Origin: an uncultured Candidatus Competibacteraceae bacterium
Lineage (GTDB): Bacteria; Pseudomonadota; Gammaproteobacteria; Competibacterales; Competibacteraceae
Assembly: GCA_903879705.1 (NCBI GenBank)
Contig: CAIRMO010000145.1
Location: 1-64,000, forward strand
DNA length: 64,000 bases
Direction: 5' to 3'
The notes beneath the pieces were generated by a model, which searched no databases, was not told the DNA's origin, and worked only from the letters and a program-made list of their open reading frames with translations. The translations under genes and the position numbers were made by a program. Positions within the stretch are counted from its first letter, which is position 1. Every line of letters begins with the position of its first letter. Shown piece by piece: positions 26,385-36,613 of the stretch.

Positions 26385-27767
26385 TCAGGGATAGAACGTA
26401 CCAAACACCATGCCAGTGAGGGTCGCCATGACCACCACCAGCCCACAATAAACCACCGTCTTTTGCGTACCGAGAATGCTGCGAATGACCAGCATACTCG
26501 GCAAGGACAGCGCCGGACCCGCCAGCAGCAAGGCCAGCGCGGGGCCTTTACCCATGCCGGCACCGATCAAGCCTTGCACAATGGGCACTTCAGTCAGGGT
26601 GGCGAAATACATGAATGCCCCGACCAGCGCCGACAGAAAATTGGCCGCCAGCGAATTTCCACCCACTGCCGCGCTGACCCATTCCGATGGAATGATACCC
26701 TCGTGACCGGGCCGACCGAGCAGAAATCCGGCCAGCAGCACGCCACCCAGTAACAACGGCATGATCAGCCTGGCGAAACTCCAGGTCTGACTCAGCCATT
26801 CTTCGCCGTCGCCGGGTTGGGTTGCTGCCGCCAGGGTCAGACCGATCAGACCGGCGCTGAACGCCAGTTCGGGATGGTGCGGAACCAGCCAGGCCATCGC
26901 GGCAACCGCACCCGCGCTGCCCGCCAGCGGTTCCCAGCGCCACCGCCAACGCCACATCAGTAGCCCGGCCAGACCGGCGCTGGACAAAGCGGTCAGCGGC
27001 CATTTCCAGGCAAAGATCGCGTGCCATACCGCGCTGTCTTCGGCGCTGGCCGGCGCCCAGTTAGCCAGTACCAGTACCGCAATCATCAGCGCGAAAAACG
27101 CCGCCGTGTCGCCCAGGGGCCGACCTTGGTCAGCACCGAGCGCAAACCCTTTCTGATTCGCCGCCCGCGTCTGTTCTTCGCGGTGATAAATCCGGTTCAT
27201 GATCAGGCCAATCACCAACGCGAAGCTGATCGCGCCCACCGCCCGCGCCACCCCGAGTTCGACACCGAGAATTTTGGCGGTCAACACGATGGCCAGCACG
27301 TTGATCGCCGGACCGGAATAGAGGAAGGCAATCGCCGGTCCCAATCCCGCCCCGCGTCGATAAATGCCGCCGAACAGCGGCAGCACGGTGCAGGAACACA
27401 CCGCCAGAATCGAACCGGACACCGAAGCAACGCCATAAGCGGCGACCTTGTTGGCGGCGGGGCCGAGATATTTCATCACTGCGTCCTGGCTGATGAAGAC
27501 CGCGATAGCCCCGGCGATGAAGAACGCGGGGATGAGGCAGAGCATCACATGCTCGCGGGCGTACCCGTTCAGCAGCGCTAACCCTTCCAGCACGGCATTA
27601 TCGAACCGCGCCACGCCCACCGGCATGAACAACACCAACAGAAATACCGCAATGATCCCGCCGAGCCATTGGAATTCGGTTGGGTGGTCCTGCGTTGCAG
27701 TGCGAAGCCGGTTCAGCGCGTCGGTAAAGGCAGGGGTCGGGACGGGAACAGTGGAGGGAGTCGCCAT
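26385..27767 (-). CDS. UPF0718 (DUF318/YraQ-like) permease
   Basis: Polytopic membrane protein of 460 residues with about ten hydrophobic segments. The signature VCSCTVLPLFGGIYRRGAG occurs in the first half and a second conserved Gly/Pro block (ALALLLAGPALSLPSMLVIR) near the C-terminus. Relatives include ArsP-type organoarsenical exporters and the YraQ group. The paired thioredoxin-like protein suggests a thiol-reactive metal or metalloid substrate, which is inference. The long cytoplasmic region between helices is moderately charged. Confidence 0.82.
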   Translation of the reverse strand: MATPSTVPVPTPAFTDALNRLRTATQDHPTEFQWLGGIIAVFLLVLFMPVGVARFDNAVLEGLALLNGYAREHVMLCLIPAFFIAGAIAVFISQDAVMKYLGPAANKVAAYGVASVSGSILAVCSCTVLPLFGGIYRRGAGLGPAIAFLYSGPAINVLAIVLTAKILGVELGVARAVGAISFALVIGLIMNRIYHREEQTRAANQKGFALGADQGRPLGDTAAFFALMIAVLVLANWAPASAEDSAVWHAIFAWKWPLTALSSAGLAGLLMWRWRWRWEPLAGSAGAVAAMAWLVPHHPELAFSAGLIGLTLAAATQPGDGEEWLSQTWSFARLIMPLLLGGVLLAGFLLGRPGHEGIIPSEWVSAAVGGNSLAANFLSALVGAFMYFATLTEVPIVQGLIGAGMGKGPALALLLAGPALSLPSMLVIRSILGTQKTVVYCGLVVVMATLTGMVFGTFYP

Positions 27768-27890
27768 AAACAGGATTCCTCTGGGTTAGGCTGCACATCG
27801 ACAGTCAGGACATCATTCTCGCGCCAGCGGGATCCAATTGCACGGGAGTTATACCGGATGGCCTCACGATGGGATTCAGACCGCAGTGCC

Positions 27891-27919
27891 CTTGAAATTC
27901 CCGCCTTCAATCCCCACTT
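27891..27919 (+). promoter_or_regulatory. Sigma-32 heat-shock promoter of grpE
   Basis: CTTGAAA (27891-27897), 14 bases, then CCCCACTT (27912-27919). This fits the RpoH consensus CTTGAAA-N11-16-CCCCATNT, with a perfect -35 box, and lies 64 bases upstream of the grpE ATG. Confidence 0.8.
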
Positions 27920-27983
27920 CCCCCGCTAAACAGGCGCACGCGCCGCCCCACCGAATGTGCAAGAGTGACGGAGAACGCAACCC

Positions 27984-28601
27984 ATGCCCCCCACTGAATC
28001 GACCCTTGATCCCCACGCCCATCGGGAAACCGCCGAGGTGATCCACCCCTCCGATGACCTCGACGCCGCGCCGGCAACTGAGGATGAACTGGAAATTCTG
28101 ATGAGCCGCGAGGAGATCGACGCGTTGCAACGGGGACTCGACCAAGCGCTGGACAAGGCTGATGAACATTGGAAACGCTATCTGGGCGCTCACGCCGAGA
28201 TGGACAACCTGCGCAAGCGCACTGAGCGTGATGTGCAGAATGCCCACAAATTCGCCCTGGAACGGTTTTTGGGGGATTTGCTGCCGGTGCGCGACAGCCT
28301 GGAACTGGGGCTGATGGCCGCGGACGGCGCGGCGGAAGTGACGCACTTGCGGGCGGGGCTGGAATTGACCCTCAAACAACTGGTGGCGGCAATGGAAAAA
28401 TCCGGTGCTTGTGAAGTCAATCCGGCAGTCGGCGCCAAATTCAATCCCGCCGAACATGAGGCGATGGCGATGATGCCGACCGACCAGCAGGAACCGAACA
28501 CCGTGGCGCAAGTAGTGCAAAAAGGCTACCGGCTGAACGAGCGGCTGATCCGCCCCGCCAAGGTGATCGTTACCCAAATCCCGCCCAAATCCGCCGGCTA
28601 A
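27984..28601 (+). CDS. grpE: Nucleotide exchange factor GrpE
   Basis: Co-chaperone of 205 residues that releases ADP from DnaK. It has an acidic N-terminus, a long coiled coil (about 35-100, including YLGAHAEMDNLRKRTERD) and the C-terminal beta domain with VNPAVGAKFNPAEHEAMAMM and the motif NTVAQVVQKGYRLNERLIRP. It is 100 bases upstream of dnaK and has its own sigma-32 promoter. The start follows GGAGAACGCAACCC. Confidence 0.95.
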   Translation: MPPTESTLDPHAHRETAEVIHPSDDLDAAPATEDELEILMSREEIDALQRGLDQALDKADEHWKRYLGAHAEMDNLRKRTERDVQNAHKFALERFLGDLLPVRDSLELGLMAADGAAEVTHLRAGLELTLKQLVAAMEKSGACEVNPAVGAKFNPAEHEAMAMMPTDQQEPNTVAQVVQKGYRLNERLIRPAKVIVTQIPPKSAG

Positions 28602-28616
28602 ATCCGAACCCACCCT

Positions 28617-28645
28617 ATTGAAAACTCGCTGCGTTGCCCCCACAT
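28617..28645 (+). promoter_or_regulatory. Sigma-32 heat-shock promoter of dnaK
   Basis: ATTGAAA (28617-28623), 14 bases, then CCCCACAT (28638-28645). The spacer is the same length as in the grpE promoter and the -10 box fits the RpoH consensus. It would let dnaK be transcribed independently of grpE. Confidence 0.75.
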
Positions 28646-28701
28646 CCCCAGGCAGCGAAGGTTTAACCACATCAGAATTTCAAGTTCAGAGAGCGTAACC
28701 C

Positions 28702-30663
28702 ATGAGTACCAGCACGATTATCGGCATTGATTTGGGCACCACCAATTCCTGTGTTGCGGTTATGGAAGGCGGCAAGCCCCGGGTCATTGAAAACAGTGAA
28801 GGCGATCGGACCACCCCGTCGATTGTCGCGTTCATGGAGGACGGTGAAATCACCGTCGGCCAGCCGGCCAAGCGCCAGGCGGTTACTAACCCGCACAACA
28901 CCCTGTTCGCGGTCAAGCGGCTGATTGGCCGCCGCTTCGCTGAGCCGGAGGTGCAAAAAGATATCAACCTGGTGCCCTATAAGATCGTCAAGAATGATAA
29001 TGGCGATGCGTGGGTCGAGGCGCGCGGCAAGAAAATGGCTCCGCCGGAAATTTCGGCGCGGGTGCTGATGAAGATGAAGAAGACCGCTGAGGATTATCTC
29101 GGCCACCCGGTCACCGATGCGGTCATTACGGTGCCGGCCTACTTCAACGACAGCCAGCGCCAGGCCACCAAGGATGCTGGGCGAATTGCCGGGCTGGAAG
29201 TCAAGCGGATCATCAATGAACCGACCGCCGCGGCTTTGGCCTTTGGCATGGACAAGTCCAGTGCCAAGGATCGCAAAATCGCGGTCTATGACTTGGGTGG
29301 CGGCACCTTTGATGTCTCGATCATTGAAATCGCCGAGGTGGACGGCGAGAAGCAGTTCGAGGTGCTATCAACCAACGGTGACACCTTTCTCGGCGGCGAA
29401 GATTTCGACAAGCGGATCATCGATCACCTGATCGAGCAGTTCCAGCGCGAGTCCGGCATCAACCTGACCAGCGATCCGCTGGCCCTGCAACGGCTCAAGG
29501 AAGCCGCGGAAAAAGCCAAGATCGAACTCTCCTCCAGCCAGCAGAGCGAGATCAATCTGCCCTACATCACGGCCGACAAGAGCGGGCCAAAGCACCTGAA
29601 CCTGAAGTTGACCCGCGCCAAACTGGAATCGCTGGTTGAAGACCTGGTAGACAAAACTATGGGTCCCTGTCGCATTGCGCTGAAAGACGCCGGGTTGAGC
29701 GTCGGCCAGATCGACGATGTGCTGCTGGTCGGCGGCCAGAGCCGGATGCCCAAGGTCCAGGAGAAGGTGCGCGAATTTTTCGGCAAGGAACCGCGCAAGG
29801 ACGTGAATCCCGATGAGGCCGTTGCGGTCGGCGCGGCGATTCAGGGCGGAGTGTTGGGCGGCCAGGTCAAGGATGTGCTGCTGCTGGACGTAACGCCGCT
29901 GAGTCTGGGGATCGAAACCCTCGGCGGGGTGATGACCAAGCTGATTGAGAAAAACACCACAATCCCGACCAAGGCTCAACAGACCTTCTCGACCGCCGAT
30001 GACAACCAGACTGCGGTCACGGTGCATGTCATGCAGGGCGAGCGGGAGATGGCCTCGGCGAACAAGTCGCTGGGCAAGTTCGACTTGCAGGATATTCCAC
30101 CGGCCCCGCGCGGGGTGCCGCAGATCGAAGTCACTTTCGACATCGACGCCAACGGCATTCTGCATGTGTCCGCCAAGGATAAGGCCACTGGCAAGGAAAA
30201 CCGGATCATCATCAAGGCCTCGTCCGGGCTGTCCGAGAGTGAAATCAAGCGGATGGTCGGGGACGCCGAGGCCCATGCCGAGGAAGACAAGAAATTCCAC
30301 GAGTTGGTCAACGTCCGCAATCAGGCCGAAAATCTGATTCACGCCACCGAGAAGACCCTGCGCGATCTGGGCGACAAGGTTGAAGGCGGCGAGCGGTCGG
30401 CGATTGAAGCGGCGATCAGCGATCTGCGGACTGCGGCCAAGACTGATAACAAGAGCGCGATTGAAGCCAAGACTCGTACCTTGGGCGAGGCGTCCGGCAA
30501 GTTGGCGGAGCGGGTTTATGCCCAAGCGGGTGGCGGCGGACCCGAAGGCGGCAGCGGGCCGGAGGGGCCAGGTTCGGCGGGGGGTCCGGGCGGAGGCGGT
30601 CGCGGTCATAAACCCGCTGATGACGGGGTAGTGGACGCCGAATTTGAGGAAGTCAAAAAGTAA
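28702..30663 (+). CDS. dnaK: Chaperone DnaK (Hsp70)
   Basis: Hsp70 of 653 residues. The ATPase domain opens with [17 protein letters not shown] and contains [18 protein letters not shown] and [15 protein letters not shown]. The linker [18 protein letters not shown] leads into the substrate-binding domain. The C-terminus has a Gly-rich segment and the conserved EEVKK ending. Length and order are standard. It is flanked by grpE and dnaJ; a hairpin after its stop may limit read-through to dnaJ. Confidence 0.98.
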   Translation: MSTSTIIGIDLGTTNSCVAVMEGGKPRVIENSEGDRTTPSIVAFMEDGEITVGQPAKRQAVTNPHNTLFAVKRLIGRRFAEPEVQKDINLVPYKIVKNDNGDAWVEARGKKMAPPEISARVLMKMKKTAEDYLGHPVTDAVITVPAYFNDSQRQATKDAGRIAGLEVKRIINEPTAAALAFGMDKSSAKDRKIAVYDLGGGTFDVSIIEIAEVDGEKQFEVLSTNGDTFLGGEDFDKRIIDHLIEQFQRESGINLTSDPLALQRLKEAAEKAKIELSSSQQSEINLPYITADKSGPKHLNLKLTRAKLESLVEDLVDKTMGPCRIALKDAGLSVGQIDDVLLVGGQSRMPKVQEKVREFFGKEPRKDVNPDEAVAVGAAIQGGVLGGQVKDVLLLDVTPLSLGIETLGGVMTKLIEKNTTIPTKAQQTFSTADDNQTAVTVHVMQGEREMASANKSLGKFDLQDIPPAPRGVPQIEVTFDIDANGILHVSAKDKATGKENRIIIKASSGLSESEIKRMVGDAEAHAEEDKKFHELVNVRNQAENLIHATEKTLRDLGDKVEGGERSAIEAAISDLRTAAKTDNKSAIEAKTRTLGEASGKLAERVYAQAGGGGPEGGSGPEGPGSAGGPGGGGRGHKPADDGVVDAEFEEVKK

Positions 30664-30687
30664 CGGTTTCGGCTACGATAAACGGTC

Positions 30688-30723
30688 AATCCGGGAGCGC
30701 CTGGCGCATTCCCGGATTTTTGG
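30688..30723 (+). terminator. Hairpin between dnaK and dnaJ
   Basis: AATCCGGGA pairs with TCCCGGATT around an inner GCGC/GCGC stem and is followed by a short T run. It could be a partial terminator that lowers dnaJ expression relative to dnaK, or an RNA-processing hairpin. Confidence 0.7.
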
Positions 30724-30768
30724 TTTCTGGATCGGCACCACCCGGCGAACGCCCGCAAACGTAAAACC

Positions 30769-31899
30769 ATGTCCAAACGCGATTATTACGAAACCCTCAA
30801 CCTGACCCGCAACGCCAGCGAAGCTGAAGTCAAGCAGTCTTACCGGCGACTGGCGATGAAACATCATCCTGACCGCAATCCGGGTGATCAGGTCTCGGAA
30901 GACAAATTCAAGGAAGCCAAGGAGGCGTATGAGGTGTTAAGCGATCAGCGCAAGCGGGCGGCTTACGACCAGTTCGGCCATGCCGGAGTTGACCATTCGG
31001 CGGGCGGTGGCGGCGGTTTTGGCAACGCCGCTGATCTGGGCGATATTTTCGGCGGGGTATTTCGCGACATTTTCGGCGCTGGGCGCGGTGGCGGACAGGC
31101 GGGCTACCGGGGCGCGGATTTGCGCTACACCCTGGATTTGAGTCTGGAAGAGGCGGTGTTCGGCACCACCGCCAAGATCAAGGCGCCGACCCTGGTGACC
31201 TGCGCGACCTGCGCCGGCAATGGTGCCAAGCCCGGCACCAAGCCGACCGCCTGCCCGACCTGTCGTGGCGTTGGCCAGGTGCGGATGCAGCAAGGGTTCT
31301 TTTCGATCCAGCAAACCTGTCCCCGTTGTCAGGGGCGCGGCACGATTATTCCCGAACCGTGCGAGAGCTGCCGGGGCGCGGGCCGGGTCGAGGAACAGAA
31401 AACCCTGTCCGTCAAGGTACCGTCCGGTGTGGATAACGGCGACCGGATCCGGCTGGCTGGAGAAGGCGAAGCGGGCGAGCAGGGCGGGCCGGCCGGCGAT
31501 CTGTATGTGCAAATCCGGGTCAAGCCGCATCCGATTTTCACCCGCGAGGACAGCGATCTGTATTGCGATGTGCCGATCAGTTTCACGGCAGCGGCGCTGG
31601 GCGGAGAACTGGAAGCGCCAACTCTGGATGGACGGATTAGCCTGAAAATCCCGCAGGAAACTCAGACCGGCAAGGTTTTCCGGCTGCGTGGCAAGGGCGT
31701 TAAACCGGTGCGTGGCGGCGCGACTGGCGATCTGTTGTGCCGGGTCGTGGTCGAGACGCCGGTTAATCTGACCAAAGAGCAGAAAGAGTTATTGCAGAGA
31801 CTGGCTGAGACCCTGCAGGCCAGCGACAAGCAGCACACCCCACAGGAGGGCAGTTGGCTGGACGGGGTCAGGAAGTTCTTTGAAGAAATGAAGTTTTAA
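30769..31899 (+). CDS. dnaJ: Co-chaperone DnaJ (Hsp40)
   Basis: Type I Hsp40 of 376 residues that stimulates DnaK ATPase. The J domain has the HPD motif in [11 protein letters not shown], followed by a Gly/Phe-rich region. The zinc-binding domain contains four CxxCxGxG repeats ([32 protein letters not shown]). The C-terminal substrate-binding domains end in a helix, [12 protein letters not shown]. It is the third gene of the grpE-dnaK-dnaJ heat-shock cluster. Confidence 0.97.
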   Translation: MSKRDYYETLNLTRNASEAEVKQSYRRLAMKHHPDRNPGDQVSEDKFKEAKEAYEVLSDQRKRAAYDQFGHAGVDHSAGGGGGFGNAADLGDIFGGVFRDIFGAGRGGGQAGYRGADLRYTLDLSLEEAVFGTTAKIKAPTLVTCATCAGNGAKPGTKPTACPTCRGVGQVRMQQGFFSIQQTCPRCQGRGTIIPEPCESCRGAGRVEEQKTLSVKVPSGVDNGDRIRLAGEGEAGEQGGPAGDLYVQIRVKPHPIFTREDSDLYCDVPISFTAAALGGELEAPTLDGRISLKIPQETQTGKVFRLRGKGVKPVRGGATGDLLCRVVVETPVNLTKEQKELLQRLAETLQASDKQHTPQEGSWLDGVRKFFEEMKF

Positions 31900-32098
31900 G
31901 GTGCTTCCCGGCAAAGGCCCTATCGAACAGATCGTCGGGCTTGAGCCAGACCTTATAAATTCGTCATACCGTACTTCGGACATCCAGCCGAGGATTTGCA
32001 TCATTGCGGCATCCCCATGCCCCCACAGTCTGATAAAATCATCGTTGAATCCTCCAAACCCCGTTGAAACCCGTCAAAATTGCTCCAAAGGACCATCC

Positions 32099-32494
32099 AT
32101 GAACGCGCATAAACTGCTGGCATCCGCCCTGATTCTTGGGTCGTTAGCACTGGCGGGCTGTTCCGCAGAAAAGCCGGACCGGCCGGTCAGCTTTCAGAAA
32201 GACGTGTATCCGATCCTCAAGACGAGCTGCGCTGAATGCCATACCCCACCCACGGGCGAGGGCTACCAGAAGAGCGGTCTGGCGATTGACACCTATGAAG
32301 GGCTGATGAAAGGCACCAAGATAGGACCGGTCATCGTCGCCGGCCAGAGCCTCAACAGCACCCTCAGCCGGTTGATCGAAGGCCGCCCCGGGGTGAATCC
32401 CTCGATCCAGATGCCGCACGGCAAGGTCAAGCTCCCGGAAGAAAAACTGGTCTTGATCCGCAAGTGGGTCGATCAGGGCGCCAAGAACAACTAA
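32099..32494 (+). CDS. Lipoprotein cytochrome c-like protein
   Basis: Exported protein of 131 residues with a lipobox (LALAGCS), so probably a lipid-anchored periplasmic protein. A single haem-binding site CAECH occurs near residue 42, within VYPILKTSCAECH, a planctomycete-type cytochrome C1 (PSCyt1-like) pattern. The C-terminal KLPEEKLVLIRKWVDQGAKN is typical of that family. A candidate distal ligand is Met in IQMPHGK. The ribosome site AAAGGA precedes the ATG. Electron partners are unknown; it is unlinked to the bc1 genes 5 kb away. Confidence 0.8.
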   Translation: MNAHKLLASALILGSLALAGCSAEKPDRPVSFQKDVYPILKTSCAECHTPPTGEGYQKSGLAIDTYEGLMKGTKIGPVIVAGQSLNSTLSRLIEGRPGVNPSIQMPHGKVKLPEEKLVLIRKWVDQGAKNN

Positions 32495-32511
32495 GCCCTG
32501 CCGCTGCGCCA

Positions 32512-32535
32512 CCCTTCTCCCCGACCGGAGAAGGG
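32512..32535 (+). terminator. Hairpin after the cytochrome gene
   Basis: CCCTTCTCC, loop CCGACC, GGAGAAGGG, followed by TTCTCC. It lies 17 bases after the stop. The T run is weak, so it may act as a partial terminator. Confidence 0.55.
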
Positions 32536-32620
32536 TTCTCCGTCTCAAATCCTTCGTTGTTCGTCCTGCCAGCCCTGCCGGTTGCGGGCGCAAAGTCGTT
32601 GCCGAACCTTCATTCTGGAC

Positions 32621-34771
32621 ATGCCGATGGTCAGTTCCCGACAAACCGCGCTGGCCGGCGCTGATTTCGATACCTGGCTGAAAACCCGGCCCGTTCCCTG
32701 GACGCCAGCGCAGATCGAGATCGTGCGCAGCGCCTACGCCTGTAGTGGCGAGCCGGAACTGGCGGTCGCCGACTTGCTGGCTGATCTGGGGATGGATCAC
32801 GAGGTGGTTGCCGCCGCGCTCCTGCATGAATCCGTCGCCGCCGGCCTGATTAAACCCGCAGTATTACAGGAGGAATTTGGTTCAGCGATTACGCGACTGG
32901 CGGCGGGCGTCGTTAAACTCGATGCCATCAGTGAGTTGCACCAGAACGCCCAGTACGCCGGGCGGCAACTGGAAAGCCTGCGGAAAATGCTGCTGGCGAT
33001 GGCTCAGGACGTGCGGGTGGTGCTGATCAAGCTGACCATGCGGCTGCACGACCTGCGGCGGTTGGGGCAGCGGTCCGCCGAGGAACAGCGGCGCATCGCC
33101 AAGGAAACTCTGGACATTTTTTCACCACTGGCTAATCGGCTCGGCATTGGCCGGATCAAATGGGAGATGGAAGACCTGGCACTGCGTTATCTGGACCCGG
33201 TGGTCTACAAGCAGATCGCCACCGCACTCGATCAGCGCCGCACCGACCGCGAGCAGTACATTGTTCAGGTGGAGACCGAGTTGCGCGACCATTTGCAGCA
33301 GGTCGGTCTTCACGCCGACGTCAGTGGCCGGGTCAAGCACATTTACAGCATCTGGCGGAAGATGCAGCGCAAAAAGCTGTCATTCGAGCAGATTTTCGAC
33401 GTGCGGGCGGTGCGGGTGATGGTGGACTCGGTGAGCGATTGCTACGCCGCGCTGGGGGTGGCCCATACCCTGTGGAATCATATTCACCGCGAGTTCGACG
33501 ACTACATCGCTCATCCCAAACCCAACGGCTATCAATCGCTGCATACCGCGGTGATTGGGCCGGAAGGGCGGGCGGTGGAAGTGCAAATCCGTACCTTCGA
33601 TATGCACCAGAATGCCGAACTCGGTGTTGCTGCCCACTGGCGCTACAAGGAAGGCGGTGGACCCGGTGATGCCGCCGCGCAACAAATCGCCTGGTTGCGG
33701 CAGATGCTGGAATATCGTGAAGACGACAGCGATGACGGCGATCTGCTGGATCGGTTCAAGGCCGAGGCGTTCCAGGATCGCGTTTACGCCATTACCCCCA
33801 AGGGCGCGATTGTCGAATTGCCGCAAGGCGCGACCCCGCTCGATTTTGCCTATCACGTCCACACCGAAGTCGGGCACCGTTGCCGGGGGGCTAAGGTCAA
33901 TGGCCGGATTATGCCGCTGACCTACGAACTCAAGAACGGCGAGCAGATAGAGGTACTCACCGCCAAGAGTGGCGGGCCGAGCCGTGACTGGCTGAGTCCG
34001 CATCTGGGCTATGTCAGGAGCCATCGAGCGCGGGCCAAAATTCGCCAATGGTTCATCCAGCAGGATCAGGACAAGAACATTGCCGCCGGTCGTGCTGCGC
34101 TGGAAAAGGAGTTTCAGCGGCTGGGGGTGCGCCAGATCAAGCTGGAGAAGGTGGCGGAAAAACTCAACTTCGCCAAGCCGGATGAACTGTTTGCGACCAT
34201 TGGCCACGGGGCGTTGACTACGGCGCAAGTCATCGCCCGGATTCCTGAACTGCTATCGACCACCCCGGCGCATGGCGACAGTTTGCCGGTGATTCGCAAG
34301 GCCAAGCCGGTTGAGTCCGGCAAGGGTGGCGATGTGCAGATTCGCGGGGTCGGGCGGCTGATGACCCAGATGGCGCATTGCTGCCAGCCGGCCCCGTTTG
34401 AACCGATTGTCGGCTACATCACCCAAGGGCGGGGCGTGACCATTCACCGCCAGGATTGCGCCAATCTCCTCGGTCTGGCCAACCAGCATCACGAACGGGT
34501 GATCGAAGTCAGTTGGGGCGAGACCCCGGCAACGTATCCGGTGGATATTATGATCATCGCCTATGACCGCTCCGGGCTGTTGCGCGACATCACTTCAGTG
34601 CTGGCTAACGATCAGGTGAATGTCCTCGGCGCGAATACCCTGACCGACCGGGATACCTCGATGGCCCGGATGGGACTGACCCTGGAAATTACCGATGTGG
34701 TGCAACTCAGCCGGGTGCTGGACAAGATCAGCCAGTTGCACAATGTGGTGGAAGCGTACCGGAAGACGTGA
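32621..34771 (+). CDS. relA: (p)ppGpp synthetase RelA
   Basis: RelA/SpoT homologue of about 716 residues that makes (p)ppGpp from ATP and GTP/GDP on stalled ribosomes. The N-terminal hydrolase domain is degenerate: AALLHES replaces the HD motif, so it should lack hydrolase activity. The synthetase domain has EFDDYIAHPKPNGYQSLHT, and the acidic EFDD form is that of RelA rather than SpoT. TGS (ITPKGAIVELPQGATPLDFA), helical/zinc-finger (MAHCCQPAPFEPIVGYITQG) and ACT domains follow. The start at 32621 or 32627 lacks a strong ribosome site; earlier non-ATG starts are possible. Confidence 0.93.
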   Translation: MPMVSSRQTALAGADFDTWLKTRPVPWTPAQIEIVRSAYACSGEPELAVADLLADLGMDHEVVAAALLHESVAAGLIKPAVLQEEFGSAITRLAAGVVKLDAISELHQNAQYAGRQLESLRKMLLAMAQDVRVVLIKLTMRLHDLRRLGQRSAEEQRRIAKETLDIFSPLANRLGIGRIKWEMEDLALRYLDPVVYKQIATALDQRRTDREQYIVQVETELRDHLQQVGLHADVSGRVKHIYSIWRKMQRKKLSFEQIFDVRAVRVMVDSVSDCYAALGVAHTLWNHIHREFDDYIAHPKPNGYQSLHTAVIGPEGRAVEVQIRTFDMHQNAELGVAAHWRYKEGGGPGDAAAQQIAWLRQMLEYREDDSDDGDLLDRFKAEAFQDRVYAITPKGAIVELPQGATPLDFAYHVHTEVGHRCRGAKVNGRIMPLTYELKNGEQIEVLTAKSGGPSRDWLSPHLGYVRSHRARAKIRQWFIQQDQDKNIAAGRAALEKEFQRLGVRQIKLEKVAEKLNFAKPDELFATIGHGALTTAQVIARIPELLSTTPAHGDSLPVIRKAKPVESGKGGDVQIRGVGRLMTQMAHCCQPAPFEPIVGYITQGRGVTIHRQDCANLLGLANQHHERVIEVSWGETPATYPVDIMIIAYDRSGLLRDITSVLANDQVNVLGANTLTDRDTSMARMGLTLEITDVVQLSRVLDKISQLHNVVEAYRKT

Positions 34772-34788
34772 GGCGGGCGGTTCAGGAT

Positions 34789-35406
34789 TCACTCCGCCTC
34801 GGCCAGCAGCAATCGGACTTCCCGCAACAGGGCGTTGCGTCGCACCAGCAGTTTCCACCGACTGCCGCCGCTTTGCCGCCACAGGATCGCCGCCCGAATT
34901 CCCGCGAGCAACAACGCACGAATCCGGTTGGCGTTTTCCGGATTGTTCAGATGAACCTGCGAACCGTTGACCATAACCCGCGGCGTCAAGGTGCTAACCG
35001 TTTTCAGATAAAGATCAGCGAACCGGGCGATGGTGTTGCTGTGATCGAGCGGAAAATGCGCCAGGTTCTGAATGATGGTTGCGATGCCGGCCGCCAGGGT
35101 TTTCAGCAGATCATTCCGCCGCGCCAACTGCCGCCCCAGCCGCAGCAGCGTCACGACATAGCGGGTCAGCTCCATATCCTGCGGGTTGTTGAGTTGCTGC
35201 TCCAGCAGGCGTAGGCCGGGTTGCAGTCGCTCAATTCCGCCGAACACTTCGGCACTGCTCGGCGCATCAGTCCGGATCAGACTGGCCAGACAGGTAGCCA
35301 CCGCTTCCGGATCCGCCAGGCCGTTCCGGGCAACGCTGCGGGCCAAATCGGCGGCTTGCATTGCCCCGGCCAAGGCAATGACACGGTCATGATCAGTTTT
35401 GGGCAT
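34789..35406 (-). CDS. hflD: High-frequency lysogenization protein HflD homologue
   Basis: HflD/YcfC family protein of 205 residues, known in E. coli for modulating lambda CII and lysogeny; its core role is unclear. The start MPKTDHDRVIALAGAMQAA aligns with the family N-terminus, and LTRYVVTLLRLGRQLARRND and ALLLAGIRAAILWRQSGGSR are characteristic. It follows mnmA by 25 bases, the arrangement found across gammaproteobacteria. Longer frames starting upstream overlap mnmA and were not used. Confidence 0.9.
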   Translation of the reverse strand: MPKTDHDRVIALAGAMQAADLARSVARNGLADPEAVATCLASLIRTDAPSSAEVFGGIERLQPGLRLLEQQLNNPQDMELTRYVVTLLRLGRQLARRNDLLKTLAAGIATIIQNLAHFPLDHSNTIARFADLYLKTVSTLTPRVMVNGSQVHLNNPENANRIRALLLAGIRAAILWRQSGGSRWKLLVRRNALLREVRLLLAEAE

Positions 35407-35431
35407 GGGTTTCGCGTCGCTAAAGGAACTG

Positions 35432-36523
35432 TCATCCATTGTAGCTGGCGGCAATGATTCCGCCGCCCAGGCACTCATCGCCTAAATAGAAAACCACCGA
35501 TTGGCCGGGGGCGATAGCCCGTTGCGGTTCGGTAAAACCGACTTCCGTCCCCTGTTCATTGCTGGATTCCACCACGCAGGGTTGGTCGGATTGGCGATAG
35601 CGGATTTTGGCGGCGCAGGTTAGTGGCAGGGTAGGCGGTTCACCGACGATCCAGTGTAGTTGCGAAGCCCGCAATCGGCGCTGAAACAGGGCGGGATGAT
35701 CATGACCCTGCACGACAATCAACGTGTTACGCGCTAAATCCTTCCCGGCGACATACCACGGTTCGCCGCTGCCCTCCTTGCGTCCGCCGATGCCCAGCCC
35801 CTGCCGCTGACCGATAGTGTGGAACATCAGGCCGGCGTGTTGACCAACCGTCGCGCCATCGGGGGTCTGGATCGGGCCGGGCTGATCCGGCAAATAGCGG
35901 CTGAGAAACTCGCGGAACCGGCGCTCGCCGATGAAGCAGATGCCGGTGCTGTCCTTCTTGGCATGGGTGAGCAGACCCGCGGCGGCAGCCCGCTCCCGCA
36001 CCTGCGCTTTCAACAATTCTCCAACCGGAAACACCGCGCCCGCCAGTTGGGCCTGATTCAGCCCATGCAGGAAGTAACTTTGATCCTTGCCCGGATCCCA
36101 ACCTTTGTGCAGATGCCGGCGACCGCCGCGCTCAACCCCGCGGACATAGTGGCCGGTGGCGATCAAGTCCGCACCCAGCCGTCGGGCATGATCGAGGAAG
36201 GCTTTGAACTTGATTTCGGTGTTGCACAGGATATCCGGGTTCGGCGTCCGGCCAGCGCGGTACTCGTCCAGAAAGTAGCGGAAGACCCGCTGCTGATATT
36301 CGGCAGTGAAGTTGACCTGGTGGAGCGGGATATTCAGCGTTTCGCACACCGCCCGCGCATCGTCCAAATCTTCGGCGGCGGCGCAATAACCGGTTTCAAC
36401 CCCATCCTCCCAGTTTTTCATGAACAGGCCATGCACGTCATAGCCCTGCTCAATCAGCAGCAGCGCGGCGACCGAGGAGTCCACCCCGCCGGATAAACCG
36501 ACCACGATGCGGGTTTTAGGCAT
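35432..36523 (-). CDS. mnmA: tRNA 2-thiouridylase MnmA
   Basis: Enzyme of 363 residues that thiolates U34 of Lys, Glu and Gln tRNAs. The PP-loop [15 protein letters not shown] is at the N-terminus. The catalytic cysteines are probably in [14 protein letters not shown] and [21 protein letters not shown] and [12 protein letters not shown] are conserved. The length matches E. coli MnmA. It is upstream of hflD in a likely two-gene operon. Confidence 0.95.
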   Translation of the reverse strand: MPKTRIVVGLSGGVDSSVAALLLIEQGYDVHGLFMKNWEDGVETGYCAAAEDLDDARAVCETLNIPLHQVNFTAEYQQRVFRYFLDEYRAGRTPNPDILCNTEIKFKAFLDHARRLGADLIATGHYVRGVERGGRRHLHKGWDPGKDQSYFLHGLNQAQLAGAVFPVGELLKAQVRERAAAAGLLTHAKKDSTGICFIGERRFREFLSRYLPDQPGPIQTPDGATVGQHAGLMFHTIGQRQGLGIGGRKEGSGEPWYVAGKDLARNTLIVVQGHDHPALFQRRLRASQLHWIVGEPPTLPLTCAAKIRYRQSDQPCVVESSNEQGTEVGFTEPQRAIAPGQSVVFYLGDECLGGGIIAASYNG

Positions 36524-36613
36524 AGGGAAACAACGGATAGAGCAAGGCTAGAACAACAAAGGCTGAACCGGGAGGTTCGACCCTTGGCGGCGGAAAGCGG
36601 GGCTTCAGGCCGG

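Noticed and set aside
27876-28670. 264-codon frame antisense to grpE
   Set aside because: It overlaps the grpE promoter and all of grpE and has no recognisable features.
29368-30609. 413-codon frame antisense to dnaK
   Set aside because: Antisense frames of this kind over dnaK are a known annotation artefact; dnaK itself is complete.
32621-34771. SpoT instead of RelA
   Set aside because: The hydrolase HD motif is lost (LLHES) and the synthetase loop is the acidic EFDD form of RelA.
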